Source: a virus
Length of the DNA stretch: 54,322 nucleotides
Virus record (IMG/VR): IMGVR_UViG_3300020436_002755
Coordinates: 1 to 54,322 of that record
Reading direction: 5' to 3' (one strand)
Shown piece by piece: positions 38,461 to 46,661 of the stretch. The notes under the pieces are model-generated. The model had not been told where the DNA came from and did no database searches. It worked only from the letters and a program-made list of their open reading frames with translations. Numbering within the stretch: position 1 is the stretch's first letter; each line of letters begins with the position of its first letter. Both the position numbers and the translations under genes were made by a program.

Positions 38461-41122
38461 TATTTGCTCTCATTTGATCCATCATGCCTCCAGTAGTATA
38501 TTTTTTAGCATACTCTTCAGCATATTGACCTGGTGAAATTTCTTTAACTGTACCTTCGGTACCTGCACTATCTCCAATTACGAATGAATTTTCTGCAGTT
38601 GTAACATTTACTCCAAATTCTTTGACCATTTCTACAAATTGATCCATATCCGTATTAGGTCCAAAGAATTGAATGACATCTTCTTCGCAGATTGTTGCAA
38701 GAGGTCCATGCTCGTATTCTAATCTCATCTTACCAGATTCGCCAATCGGAAACATCTGAAAACTTTCAGGATGTGTTACAGAAATACCCATCATGTAACT
38801 CACCATGTCCTCAAATCTCTTAAACATATCTTGACTATTAACGACAACTGAACTTTCTTTAATTAAATTATTAGGTTGTCCAGGAGTAACTTGTTGATAT
38901 TTTTTAGCGAGTTTATCTGTTCCGTCTTCGCCAGCACCACCTTGACCATCAGCAACGACTTTATTACGCTCAAGTCTTCTGCTCTCTTGAATTTTATTCA
39001 ACTTACTGACAGTTTTTGAGACTTCTTCACTTTTTTCGGTTTTTTTCTGCATATTCTTCTTAGCAATTGCTTGTTGAAGTGCAGGTGGTAATTTTTTTTG
39101 ACCTGATGTCAGTTCTTCATTTGCGAGATCTGTTTTTTGATAACCTTGAGATGCTTTTTTATCTCTTAGTTTCTTAAACATATCTACACGTTTTTTAACA
39201 CTGCCCTTATCCATAGACATACCCATACCCATATGTGCTTCGTCTTGTTGCTCTTTTTCAGCCTTTTCTTTTTCATCTTGTGCAGATTGAATCTTTTGCG
39301 TTTTTGCTAACTTTGCTTTAAAAGCATCAGTTGCTTGCTTAATTCTTTTCTTGTCTGGTGAATGTCTCTTAATTGTACCACCTGCTCTTTTATAGGCGGC
39401 AATTTTATCAGCATATGCTGACTCAACTTCATTAATCTCATTACCTTCTTTGTCATCATGAGGTATTGGCTCACCATTCGCATCTTTTTCATGATGATCT
39501 ACTAAATCAACAACCTGAATCTGCTCATCACGAGACATAGAAAGATATGTTTGTGCAAGCATATCAGCAGATGTAAAAGCACCATCAGACATCGTGTTAA
39601 GTTGATGCTCTTCTTTCATACCTGTTTTACGCTTGCCCATTGCTTTTGCAATCGCTTTTCTGCGTTTCATAAGGTAGTTATCAGATGAATCCTTATCACC
39701 ATCATTATCGACATCACCATCTTCTTGGCCGACAGGATCCATTTTTTCGTTTGTTGGAATCATTTTAGTCTCCTCTGGAATTACTTCCTCAATATACATA
39801 TTGAGTTCGTATCGTTTGTTATCTAGGTTTGCAACCTGGACATGTAGTTTTTGCTTCTTGTCCGTACCTAGGATATAACGATTTGTTTTACCGCTAGAAG
39901 GTTTTCTTGGACCTGTTGCAACTTTGTTGTCGATATCATCTTTATCGACTGTGTATCCTCTTTTCTTTGCAACTGCATAAGCATGTTGCATAGCAGATGA
40001 GAAATCTTTATGATAGAGTTGGTAATCAGACTTTCTTGCTTCATCTAATCCTGCTCTTTCTCTTTGTTTTTTCTCTCTTTCCTTTTTCTCGGCTTGAGCA
40101 GTTTTTCTATTAGCATAAGGTGGTATTTTCATGTCATATGCTTCATCATGAATATCATAATTCATATTCAAGTAATTATCAAATGAAGGTGAAAGTCCCT
40201 TATATTGTTTCATTATTTGTTTTGGAAATGTGCGGTTCATCATATCAAGTACAAAATCTCTTGGGTCTGTATCACCTTCGATATCTTTCGCACCTGGCAT
40301 AATACCAGCCATTGCTTTCTTTGCAATATTCTCAAAATATGATTTATCAATACCACCACTTCTATCAGAGTATCCTTTTAGTTTTGCACCAAATGCCATG
40401 AGATCTCTTTTTGCATTTTCTTCAAGTGCTTGATTGTGTGCATGATCAAACTCTTCTTTACTAAGAGTTTTCTTGATAGAGTAATCAGCAAATTTTTGTG
40501 CTTGTTGTGCTTTTTTCTTTGCTCTCTTAGGATCTGATACTGACATTTCTCCTCTACTTTTTCGATCTGCTTTATCCATTGCACGATATGCCATGTCACC
40601 TGACATTTCTTTCACTGGTTTTCCTCCCTGAGAGATTATACCTTTATGACCTTTTTTGTTCATAGAAGCAAGATGAGATTTTGCATCATCATGACTGTCA
40701 AAACTTTTAACTGTGATTTTACCAAACTTTGTCTTAGCAGTTTTTACATCGTACTTCTCGCTAATCTTAGTATCTTTCATTTTAGGTTTAGTATTCACTT
40801 TTTCTGCTTTCCTTTCGAGTTTGGTCTCACTCTCTTTTTCTTCTTTTTCTTTTTTTAGAATGCTTCTAATACGCTCCACTTCATCTTTAGAAAATTTTGC
40901 CATTGGATTACCTTTATCTTCTGGAGGAGGCGGAGCCTGTGCCTGTTGTTCCTCTTCTTTAGGTGCTCCATTAGCATCACCATTACCGTTTCCATTGGCT
41001 TTGGCTTCTTTTTCTTTTTTCTTTTTATCGTCAGGGTTTTCACCTTTTTGATAATGATGAACATGGATATCTCCCTGTTCTTTCATTTGTGAAAATGGTC
41101 CGTCATGAAGTGTATTAAGCAT
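38435..41122 (-). CDS. Large low-complexity head-associated protein, 895 aa
   Basis: The N-terminus carries LNTLHDGPFSQ, and LNTMSDGAFTS recurs at about residue 505, so a short element is used twice. Between them lie Lys/Glu-rich helices and a run DVDNDGDKDSSDNYL (about 467-482) with calcium-binding EF-hand/dockerin character. The last about 150 residues form a compact domain beginning MFKRFEDMVSYMMG. Composition (Lys, Glu, Asp, Met) is like T4 scaffold and core proteins. Its place among capsid-targeted proteins fits a prohead core or packaged-protein role, inferred. Confidence 0.5.
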   Translation of the reverse strand: MLNTLHDGPFSQMKEQGDIHVHHYQKGENPDDKKKKEKEAKANGNGNGDANGAPKEEEQQAQAPPPPEDKGNPMAKFSKDEVERIRSILKKEKEEKESETKLERKAEKVNTKPKMKDTKISEKYDVKTAKTKFGKITVKSFDSHDDAKSHLASMNKKGHKGIISQGGKPVKEMSGDMAYRAMDKADRKSRGEMSVSDPKRAKKKAQQAQKFADYSIKKTLSKEEFDHAHNQALEENAKRDLMAFGAKLKGYSDRSGGIDKSYFENIAKKAMAGIMPGAKDIEGDTDPRDFVLDMMNRTFPKQIMKQYKGLSPSFDNYLNMNYDIHDEAYDMKIPPYANRKTAQAEKKEREKKQRERAGLDEARKSDYQLYHKDFSSAMQHAYAVAKKRGYTVDKDDIDNKVATGPRKPSSGKTNRYILGTDKKQKLHVQVANLDNKRYELNMYIEEVIPEETKMIPTNEKMDPVGQEDGDVDNDGDKDSSDNYLMKRRKAIAKAMGKRKTGMKEEHQLNTMSDGAFTSADMLAQTYLSMSRDEQIQVVDLVDHHEKDANGEPIPHDDKEGNEINEVESAYADKIAAYKRAGGTIKRHSPDKKRIKQATDAFKAKLAKTQKIQSAQDEKEKAEKEQQDEAHMGMGMSMDKGSVKKRVDMFKKLRDKKASQGYQKTDLANEELTSGQKKLPPALQQAIAKKNMQKKTEKSEEVSKTVSKLNKIQESRRLERNKVVADGQGGAGEDGTDKLAKKYQQVTPGQPNNLIKESSVVVNSQDMFKRFEDMVSYMMGISVTHPESFQMFPIGESGKMRLEYEHGPLATICEEDVIQFFGPNTDMDQFVEMVKEFGVNVTTAENSFVIGDSAGTEGTVKEISPGQYAEEYAKKYTTGGMMDQMRANIEELAKRI

Positions 41123-41130
41123 TTTTTCTC

Positions 41131-41523
41131 CTACCAGGCTTTACAACTCCAGTACCTTGCTTTTGTGCGTGGTCCTGGATTGTCGCAGTTATGGCGAGCC
41201 CGAAATGATTTTCTTCTCGCTGGAATATTTTTCTTTATTGTCATATTTTTATCGCCAAAATTAACTTTGACAACTTTACCTTTTTCGTTTCTGACAAAAA
41301 CTTTTGATTTTTTAACATCACCAGCCATAGGTTTTCCAAGTTTAACTTTTCTGCCTTGATATTCTGCTTCATCAAGTTCTGCATCCTCTAATTCAACTTC
41401 TTCAGACTTTGAACCTGCAGGTACGCAATTAGGGACCATTCTATCTCCCTTCTTCTTCATACCTCGTTGAACGTAACCTGTCCAACATTCGTCAAATTCG
41501 CAATAATTCTTGAAACTTTGCAT
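41131..41523 (-). CDS. Capsid-targeted basic protein with Cys motif, 130 aa
   Basis: MQSFKNYCEFDECWTGY fits the capsid-targeting pattern. A linker with acidic residues (DAELDEAEYQ) leads to a C-terminal basic domain ending RARHNCDNPGPRTKARYWSC, a module I recall from other phage genomes without a function. Four cysteines (two in the N-part, two at the end) could bind metal. It lies between the large head-region protein and a second targeted protein. Confidence 0.55.
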   Translation of the reverse strand: MQSFKNYCEFDECWTGYVQRGMKKKGDRMVPNCVPAGSKSEEVELEDAELDEAEYQGRKVKLGKPMAGDVKKSKVFVRNEKGKVVKVNFGDKNMTIKKNIPARRKSFRARHNCDNPGPRTKARYWSCKAW

Positions 41524-41530
41524 GGCTTCC

Positions 41531-41848
41531 TTATTTCTTAATTAATCTCTTACCACCCTTTTTAATCGATGAAACGAGAATTGGTTTCCCCTTGCGATCA
41601 GCATTTGGGTCATGTTTTCGTTTTGCCTTAGCGGCGGATGCTTTCTCTTTTTTTGAAAGTCTTGCTCTTGTTTTATTTGACATACATTTTGGTTTTGGAC
41701 CGTCTCCTTTTCCATCACCATCTTTGTCATCTCTGGCACAATCACCAACAACTTCACCTTTAGTATTCACCCTCTTCCATCCACCATCGGGATGAGATTT
41801 ACTAAACCAGTTTCTCAAATCTTCGTGAAAGTGAATGAAAGATCTCAT
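41531..41848 (-). CDS. Capsid-targeted small basic protein, 105 aa
   Basis: MRSFIHFHEDLRNWFSKSHP carries the same N-terminal pattern, followed by GWKRVNTKGEVVGDCARDDK, an acidic Gly-rich DGDGKGDGPKPKC segment and a strongly basic Lys/Arg/Ala tail. The composition suits DNA binding or packing against DNA in a head. The module resembles small phage and prophage proteins with no known role. Confidence 0.55.
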   Translation of the reverse strand: MRSFIHFHEDLRNWFSKSHPDGGWKRVNTKGEVVGDCARDDKDGDGKGDGPKPKCMSNKTRARLSKKEKASAAKAKRKHDPNADRKGKPILVSSIKKGGKRLIKK

Positions 41849-42045
41849 TATTCTTTCCTCCAGCCACCGCCTTTACCCTTATACCATTTGGCGGCCCATC
41901 CATTTGCATAAGCGGATGGATATACATCAAACTTTGATTTTGCAAGTGCTTTTGCTCTCGACCAAAGTTTAGGATTTGTTGGTACGTTTTTTTCTTCTAA
42001 TGTTTGAGGTTCTAAACCAAAATAAACGTCTTTAAAATTTTTCAT
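41848..42045 (-). CDS. Capsid-targeted small protein, YPSAYANGWAAKWY type, 65 aa
   Basis: MKNFKDVYFGLEPQTLEEKN starts with the targeting-like pattern. The C-terminal SKFDVYPSAYANGWAAKWYK followed by a Gly/Lys-rich end is a signature I recognise from many phage genomes as a small protein of unknown function. It lies between two longer head-region genes, start overlapping the end of the next gene by one base. Confidence 0.55.
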   Translation of the reverse strand: MKNFKDVYFGLEPQTLEEKNVPTNPKLWSRAKALAKSKFDVYPSAYANGWAAKWYKGKGGGWRKE

Positions 42046-42053
42046 TTTGTTCC

Positions 42054-44060
42054 TTATAAACTTGTATATAATCCTGTAACTTCTGTAAATACATCTCTTA
42101 ATGCCTCTGCATATACACCAGTTACAGAACGAACTACTTTGTAATCTAATTTTCGTATTCTACCAAAATCCATTTTATATGTATCATCTGGCATCAATGT
42201 AATTTTAACATGATTAATGCCTTTTGAATTTTTACCTATTCTCATGTGCAATGACTTTTCTTTCTGATCAACCATAAGATTTTTAGCACCTGTCATCGCA
42301 ATAAATTTACCACCCCCTAGTTGTTGTAAAAGTGTATTAGCATCAAAATCATATTCTTCTTTCATTTTGCTAAGATGCTTCTCGACTCTTTTAGATTGAG
42401 CCATGTGCATTTTTGATGCATTTTTTAATTCTTTAGCGACCTTTTTTAAATCATTATCTTCGTTCATTGATTTTTTTCTTAGACCTTTGATACGTTTAAC
42501 CAGATCACTTTCACTCTGTACTTTTTTCGGCAACCCCTTATGCTTTGTGCCTGCAAAATCTTTAACATCTTTTTTGCTCATGTCTTGAGCCGCCTTTTCT
42601 GCTTCTGGTGATCCACTTGCTTCACCTTTTTGTATTGCTCTGACAAGACCAAAGAATTTCTGTTGTTGCTTTGATACTGCTTTTTCTTGAATATCCTCTT
42701 TCAATAACTCATTCCACATACCAACTCTAAGTGAAACATAGTTAGGTCTAATATTTCCAAAATCAATATTTTTCTTATCCAGAATTTTTGCATCGGGGTA
42801 AAACTGCTTGGCAACATGATCTCTAAAATCATTAGGAATCGTACCTATCACCCTCATAGACTTACCAGTACCAACTTTAGATGCTCTTACATCAGTATTC
42901 CATTTTGATTTCATGTACTTTTTTAGTTCATTGGCAGTTGCTTCATCAAGACTTTCTTGTACAGGTTCTCTATCGGTAAATCGTTTATCTCTTGGTGTTG
43001 CTCGTTTTACTGTCACTCTATTTCTATCAGCAGATGATCTAAATCTCATTTTTTCTTTTTGTTTAGTTCTGGCCAAACTATCTGTTTTTGTCTGATATCT
43101 TCCTGTTGGTGTGCTTACAACAACATCAGTGGCCTCATTCATTTTCATCCATTCCTTAAACTGCTCATCTGTATCGTCTATATTTTTATGTTCAAGAAGA
43201 TGAGTATTCACTTTTTGCATAGCATATTGCTCTTTTACCTGCCCTATTTCATGACCAAGTTTATATTGCTTTATTGCTTTTTCGTAAATAGATTTTAATA
43301 TTTGTAAAGAAATACCAGAAACTTCTGCTTTTTTCTTTAACACATCCATTATATCTTCATCTATATCTTCTCTCTTAAAAATATCTTTGAATGTTGATGA
43401 TTTCATAGTGACCTTTTCTGGTATAATTTCTTTTTGTACTTTGATTTTTTCAGATAGTGCTTGTAATTTAAGACCTTTACGTATTTCATTGAACAATGAT
43501 TTTGCATCTTTATCATTCAATCCTGGCAGACCCTTTGCAAACTCATCAAATTTTCCTTGAACTGCAAACCCTCTCAACTTTGATGCTGACATACCTGATA
43601 TACCTTCAGCATCAGGATCTCTATCACCTGCTGACACAACATCTATCGAATCGAAATTATAAAAACCGTGAGGTTTATCTTGATTGTTATATTGTTTTAG
43701 AAGTTTGCTAAAATCATTTACTCTATCTGACCCTACAACCATAATTAATTTTTTATAACCTTTGCTATAAAGAGATGAAGCGGCGTGGAGTGCGGTGGGC
43801 TCTTTTGGAAAGGTTCTAGCATTCACATCTCTACCAAACATCTTTTTGGCATAGTGAATTTTTCGCTCAAAAGGTAATGGATTCTTTTTAGCATCTTGAC
43901 TTGAACTAAGATACACAAACCAATCAGCAGAACTTCTACTAGCAACATTCTTCAACTTATTGAGAAGTTTTTCGTGTCCAATAGTAGGAGGATTCATTCT
44001 ACCAAATGTAAAAACTGCGGTTCTTCCTTCTAGTTTTTCGTGTAAATCTTTAAGTCGCAT
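42054..44060 (-). CDS. Nucleotidyltransferase-like head-region protein, 668 aa
   Basis: The N-terminal about 195 residues carry a cytidylyltransferase/adenylyltransferase pattern: FTFGRMNPPTIGHEKLLNKL with a T/H-x-G-H nucleotide-binding site, and GMSASKLRGFAVQGKFDEF in place of the I-S-x-x-x-x-R motif. This resembles NMN adenylyltransferases and similar enzymes. The rest is Lys/Glu-rich with long helices and a C-terminal domain (about 580-668). The first residues (MRLKDLHEKLEG) are only loosely like the targeting pattern. A late-type AATAAATA five bases before the ATG suggests expression with the packaged set. Substrate unknown. Confidence 0.6.
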   Translation of the reverse strand: MRLKDLHEKLEGRTAVFTFGRMNPPTIGHEKLLNKLKNVASRSSADWFVYLSSSQDAKKNPLPFERKIHYAKKMFGRDVNARTFPKEPTALHAASSLYSKGYKKLIMVVGSDRVNDFSKLLKQYNNQDKPHGFYNFDSIDVVSAGDRDPDAEGISGMSASKLRGFAVQGKFDEFAKGLPGLNDKDAKSLFNEIRKGLKLQALSEKIKVQKEIIPEKVTMKSSTFKDIFKREDIDEDIMDVLKKKAEVSGISLQILKSIYEKAIKQYKLGHEIGQVKEQYAMQKVNTHLLEHKNIDDTDEQFKEWMKMNEATDVVVSTPTGRYQTKTDSLARTKQKEKMRFRSSADRNRVTVKRATPRDKRFTDREPVQESLDEATANELKKYMKSKWNTDVRASKVGTGKSMRVIGTIPNDFRDHVAKQFYPDAKILDKKNIDFGNIRPNYVSLRVGMWNELLKEDIQEKAVSKQQQKFFGLVRAIQKGEASGSPEAEKAAQDMSKKDVKDFAGTKHKGLPKKVQSESDLVKRIKGLRKKSMNEDNDLKKVAKELKNASKMHMAQSKRVEKHLSKMKEEYDFDANTLLQQLGGGKFIAMTGAKNLMVDQKEKSLHMRIGKNSKGINHVKITLMPDDTYKMDFGRIRKLDYKVVRSVTGVYAEALRDVFTEVTGLYTSL

Positions 44061-44065
44061 GTAAA

Positions 44066-44073
44066 TATTTATT
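44066..44073 (-). promoter_or_regulatory. Late-promoter-like AATAAATA
   Basis: On the minus strand, AATAAATA lies exactly five bases before the ATG of the nucleotidyltransferase-like gene, the same spacing as the exact late promoter at 3083-3090. It overlaps the TAA stop of the upstream gene. There is no well-placed Shine-Dalgarno, so a leaderless late transcript is possible. Confidence 0.45.
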
Positions 44074-44464
44074 ATCCTTCGTAGGCTACGAGTTCGTTAT
44101 TTTCACCAACGTAAAATCTTTTACCTTTATGCTCAACGATAGTATGAGTAGCCTCAAAGGCTTCCTTCTTCATTTTTTTGCCTTTTTTGACTGTCTGCAA
44201 AACTCTCTGATACACTTCTTTATTATCCATGATGAGTTTCAGAAGTTTATCAAAAATTCTCATCACCATCATTCGTTGTGGCAATGTAGGCGTTTTACCA
44301 TCATCAAGATCTTTCATGAGTTTCGTGAATAACGCAAGTTCATCTTTTGCGATAAGACCTTGAGTGGCTAATCTTCTCAATCGTGTATCTACACCTTCAG
44401 ATAAAGTGATATCAATCATTTTACCGTTGAGCGTTTCAAGCAATTGTTTTTCTTGATCTAACAT
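44072..44464 (-). CDS. Conserved-type hypothetical protein, 130 aa
   Basis: A helical protein with LRRLATQGLIAKDELALFTK, LPQRMMVMRIFDKLLKLIMD and a short C-terminal beta strand pair (HKGKRFYVGENNELVAYEG). The overall layout resembles small proteins near structural genes of T4-like marine phages. No enzymatic features. It abuts the ligase-like gene upstream. Confidence 0.55.
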   Translation of the reverse strand: MLDQEKQLLETLNGKMIDITLSEGVDTRLRRLATQGLIAKDELALFTKLMKDLDDGKTPTLPQRMMVMRIFDKLLKLIMDNKEVYQRVLQTVKKGKKMKKEAFEATHTIVEHKGKRFYVGENNELVAYEG

Positions 44465-45703
44465 TTATGCTCCCTTTGACCAGTTTTTGGCGGCATTAAA
44501 ATTCTGTCTTGAAAACTCAAGACGATCTACCAGTTTCACATACTGGTCAGATTTTAACTTATCTACTGCAACAAATCCTTCAGGATTTGTCACTCTAAAA
44601 CCATCATCATCTTGTATAAAAGTTTTTGTCATAGTTTTTACTTGTTCTAATTTTCTCAATATCAATATTTTACAGGCGATTAACATATTTTGCATTTCAA
44701 AAATTTGTGTTAATTGTCTTATGTTTGTTTGAAAAAACTTTAAAAATTCTTTTTGTGCCTGTTGCTTTCTTATTCTTGCTTTTTCAGTTTTTAATTTATT
44801 TAATTCTTTTTCAAATTTTTGCTTTAAATATAAAATCAATCCTCTTGCGTGTGCTTCAGGGTTTTCTATCGGACGCCCTTCTCTTATTTTAGTATTTGTA
44901 TATGCTTTAATTTGTATATTCACGTCCTTATGATTTTGAATATATTTAAGTATATTCGGATTTAATTGTCTAAATAATCTTCCAGCACCCGATAGAATTC
45001 CTGTTATTTGTGCCGTTTCTTTTTCGGTCATAGATGCTGAACCGCTCACATCTTCATATTCTGCATCTCTAAACCATACATCAGGTGTATCAGTCATTTT
45101 TGATACATCAACGTCAAAACTTGCATTCATATCTGGTAAAGTATCTCCATTATATTTTGTATGAAACACTATACCCATTTTTGACGTTTTTATTTGTTTT
45201 GCCAAATCACTGTTTTTTGGTATAGCATATACTATAGTGTTCGGCTTAAACGTAATATATTCAACACCATCAATAGTTTCATCTTGCAAATCATCTTGGC
45301 TATACATCATATCACCTTGAATCACTCCTTGAATGTTTAATTTAGGTAAATGTTCAAGTGCTAATTTAAGTTTTTTATTTAATCCTTCTGCAGGATGATT
45401 TCTATCAATATCAGTTGGAGTATAATTTAATTTAGCATCTTTGTTAAAGATGCCTTTTGTACCAACAAAAAACTTATTATTTTCAGGATTTTTTCCTGCA
45501 AAAATAGCAGGCGCACCATCCCATTTAACGGTGATGCGAACCTGCTTTCCGCTTTTTGTAGAACCTGCAAGCATATCTCTCAATCCCCTGAGAAAATTTA
45601 TTGCTTGCCGTGTTCCATCAACTCCATTATTAAGAACCTCATCTTCAATGTGTTCTAGATGTAAGTTCTTTTCTTCAGTTATATATTGTTTGAAACTATG
45701 CAT
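44465..45703 (-). CDS. Capsid-targeted ligase-fold (nucleotidyltransferase) protein, 412 aa
   Basis: The start at 45703 (MHSFKQYITEEKNLHLEHIE) gives a clear capsid-targeting-like N-terminus; the longer frame adds four residues. At residue 60 the sequence VKWDGAPAIFAG matches motif I of DNA/RNA ligases and capping enzymes (K-x-D-G), with K60 as possible AMP-carrying lysine. IQGDMMYSQDDL and GIVFHTKYNG fit later nucleotidyltransferase motifs. Long Lys-rich helices follow. It may be a packaged ligase acting on injected DNA or RNA; the substrate and activity are unproven. Confidence 0.6.
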   Translation of the reverse strand: MHSFKQYITEEKNLHLEHIEDEVLNNGVDGTRQAINFLRGLRDMLAGSTKSGKQVRITVKWDGAPAIFAGKNPENNKFFVGTKGIFNKDAKLNYTPTDIDRNHPAEGLNKKLKLALEHLPKLNIQGVIQGDMMYSQDDLQDETIDGVEYITFKPNTIVYAIPKNSDLAKQIKTSKMGIVFHTKYNGDTLPDMNASFDVDVSKMTDTPDVWFRDAEYEDVSGSASMTEKETAQITGILSGAGRLFRQLNPNILKYIQNHKDVNIQIKAYTNTKIREGRPIENPEAHARGLILYLKQKFEKELNKLKTEKARIRKQQAQKEFLKFFQTNIRQLTQIFEMQNMLIACKILILRKLEQVKTMTKTFIQDDDGFRVTNPEGFVAVDKLKSDQYVKLVDRLEFSRQNFNAAKNWSKGA

Positions 45704-45728
45704 TTTTCCACGCAACTCGTTTCAAACT

Positions 45729-45736
45729 ATTTATGT
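45729..45736 (-). promoter_or_regulatory. Late-promoter-like CATAAATA
   Basis: CATAAATA on the minus strand, one base from TATAAATA, lies 25 bases before the ATG of the ligase-like gene and three bases after the stop of the secreted-protein gene. CATAAATA is a common variant of late promoters in T4-like phages. Confidence 0.5.
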
Positions 45737-45739
45737 TTA

Positions 45740-46384
45740 TTAAAGATTCAATATTGTAGAATTTTGGCAGGAATCAACTGGATTTGAGAAGTTGAAATCA
45801 TCAAAACCGGCAGAAGTACAATAAGAAGCATTTTGCTGACCAGCGAATAAATCTTCTATCGAGATTGCATCGCCATTATTACAGATGCTTCTTACTTTCC
45901 AACAAATCCATTCTGGATGACCAATATCTCTCAAATAAACGTATGATGATAGATAATGAGGCAATTCAACTTTCATTGAATTTAATTTTTGTTTTGTTCT
46001 GATACCTGATTTGAATTCTGTAAAATCAGTTTTTTGTACAACTTCTACAGTTTCTTCTTTTACAAGTTCAGTTTTGCAATCAGGACAATCACCTTCTACA
46101 GTCATTTCACAACCCATAGGATCGTTACATGTCTGTACTATTTTAGATTCTTTGACTGTTCTTCGTTGCCATTCTGGTTCTTCTTTGACAGAAGATGATA
46201 AGACAACTTTTGGTTCTGTTTTTTCTAGAGGTCTAAGCATTGGTTCTTTGCCTGGCTCATATGTAACAAGCCATTCTTGACCGTTCATTTCAATAATTTT
46301 TGTTTCTGTCGCAAGTGATTGCTCATACAGAAATGGGATGCCAAAAAACAATGTTACAAGAATTATTAGTATGAATCGTAGCAT
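45740..46384 (-). CDS. Secreted Cys-rich hypothetical protein, 214 aa
   Basis: MLRFILIILVTLFFGIPFLY starts a signal peptide or anchor. The mature part has pairs TCNDPMGC and DCPDCK in a Glu-rich stretch, and C-terminal cysteines around WICWKVRSIC and ASYCTSAG. These suggest a disulfide-bonded periplasmic or surface protein. AAAGAGG precedes the ATG. A promoter at 46440-46468 with a leader hairpin drives it. Function unknown. Confidence 0.5.
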   Translation of the reverse strand: MLRFILIILVTLFFGIPFLYEQSLATETKIIEMNGQEWLVTYEPGKEPMLRPLEKTEPKVVLSSSVKEEPEWQRRTVKESKIVQTCNDPMGCEMTVEGDCPDCKTELVKEETVEVVQKTDFTEFKSGIRTKQKLNSMKVELPHYLSSYVYLRDIGHPEWICWKVRSICNNGDAISIEDLFAGQQNASYCTSAGFDDFNFSNPVDSCQNSTILNL

Positions 46385-46404
46385 ACGACCTCTTTGATTA
46401 GGTT

Positions 46405-46426
46405 AATAAAAGAGAGATAATCTCTC
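46405..46426 (-). terminator. Intrinsic-terminator-like hairpin
   Basis: On the minus strand GAGAGA-TTA-TCTCTC then TTTTATT: a 6-bp stem with 3-base loop and U-rich tail. It sits between the 46446 gene and the secreted-protein gene and starts only about seven bases after the expected start site of the promoter at 46440-46468, so it may be a leader attenuator. Confidence 0.55.
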
Positions 46427-46439
46427 ACTCACAGGATAT

Positions 46440-46468
46440 ATTTTATCAAAAAGTGTCGATAGTGTCAA
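46440..46468 (-). promoter_or_regulatory. Sigma70-type promoter before leader hairpin
   Basis: TTGACA (46468-46463), 17-base spacer, TAAAAT (46445-46440) on the minus strand, overlapping the end of the 46446-46661 gene. It precedes the hairpin and the secreted-protein gene. Confidence 0.55.
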
Positions 46469-46661
46469 GTATTTTCTTTAGACCATCACCTGTAATTTCA
46501 TAATCTCCGATTTTTTCAGAAACGTTTTCATCATCTTTGAAGACTTTGAGATCACCTTCATAATTTTCATTTTCTTGTAATCCAACGAGAATTACACTAT
46601 AACCTTTATATTCAATTGTCATTGAGAATGGCTCACCAGGAGCAGATGATACTTTTATCAT
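46446..46661 (-). CDS. Hypothetical protein, 71 aa
   Basis: MIKVSSAPGEPFSMTIEYKG begins a small soluble beta-rich protein with an acidic KVFKDDENVSEKIGDYEITG middle. The start overlaps the helicase gene stop (ATGA). The type is familiar from the replication cluster of T4-like marine phages, without an assigned role. Its 3' end contains a promoter for the next gene. Confidence 0.55.
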   Translation of the reverse strand: MIKVSSAPGEPFSMTIEYKGYSVILVGLQENENYEGDLKVFKDDENVSEKIGDYEITGDGLKKILDTIDTF

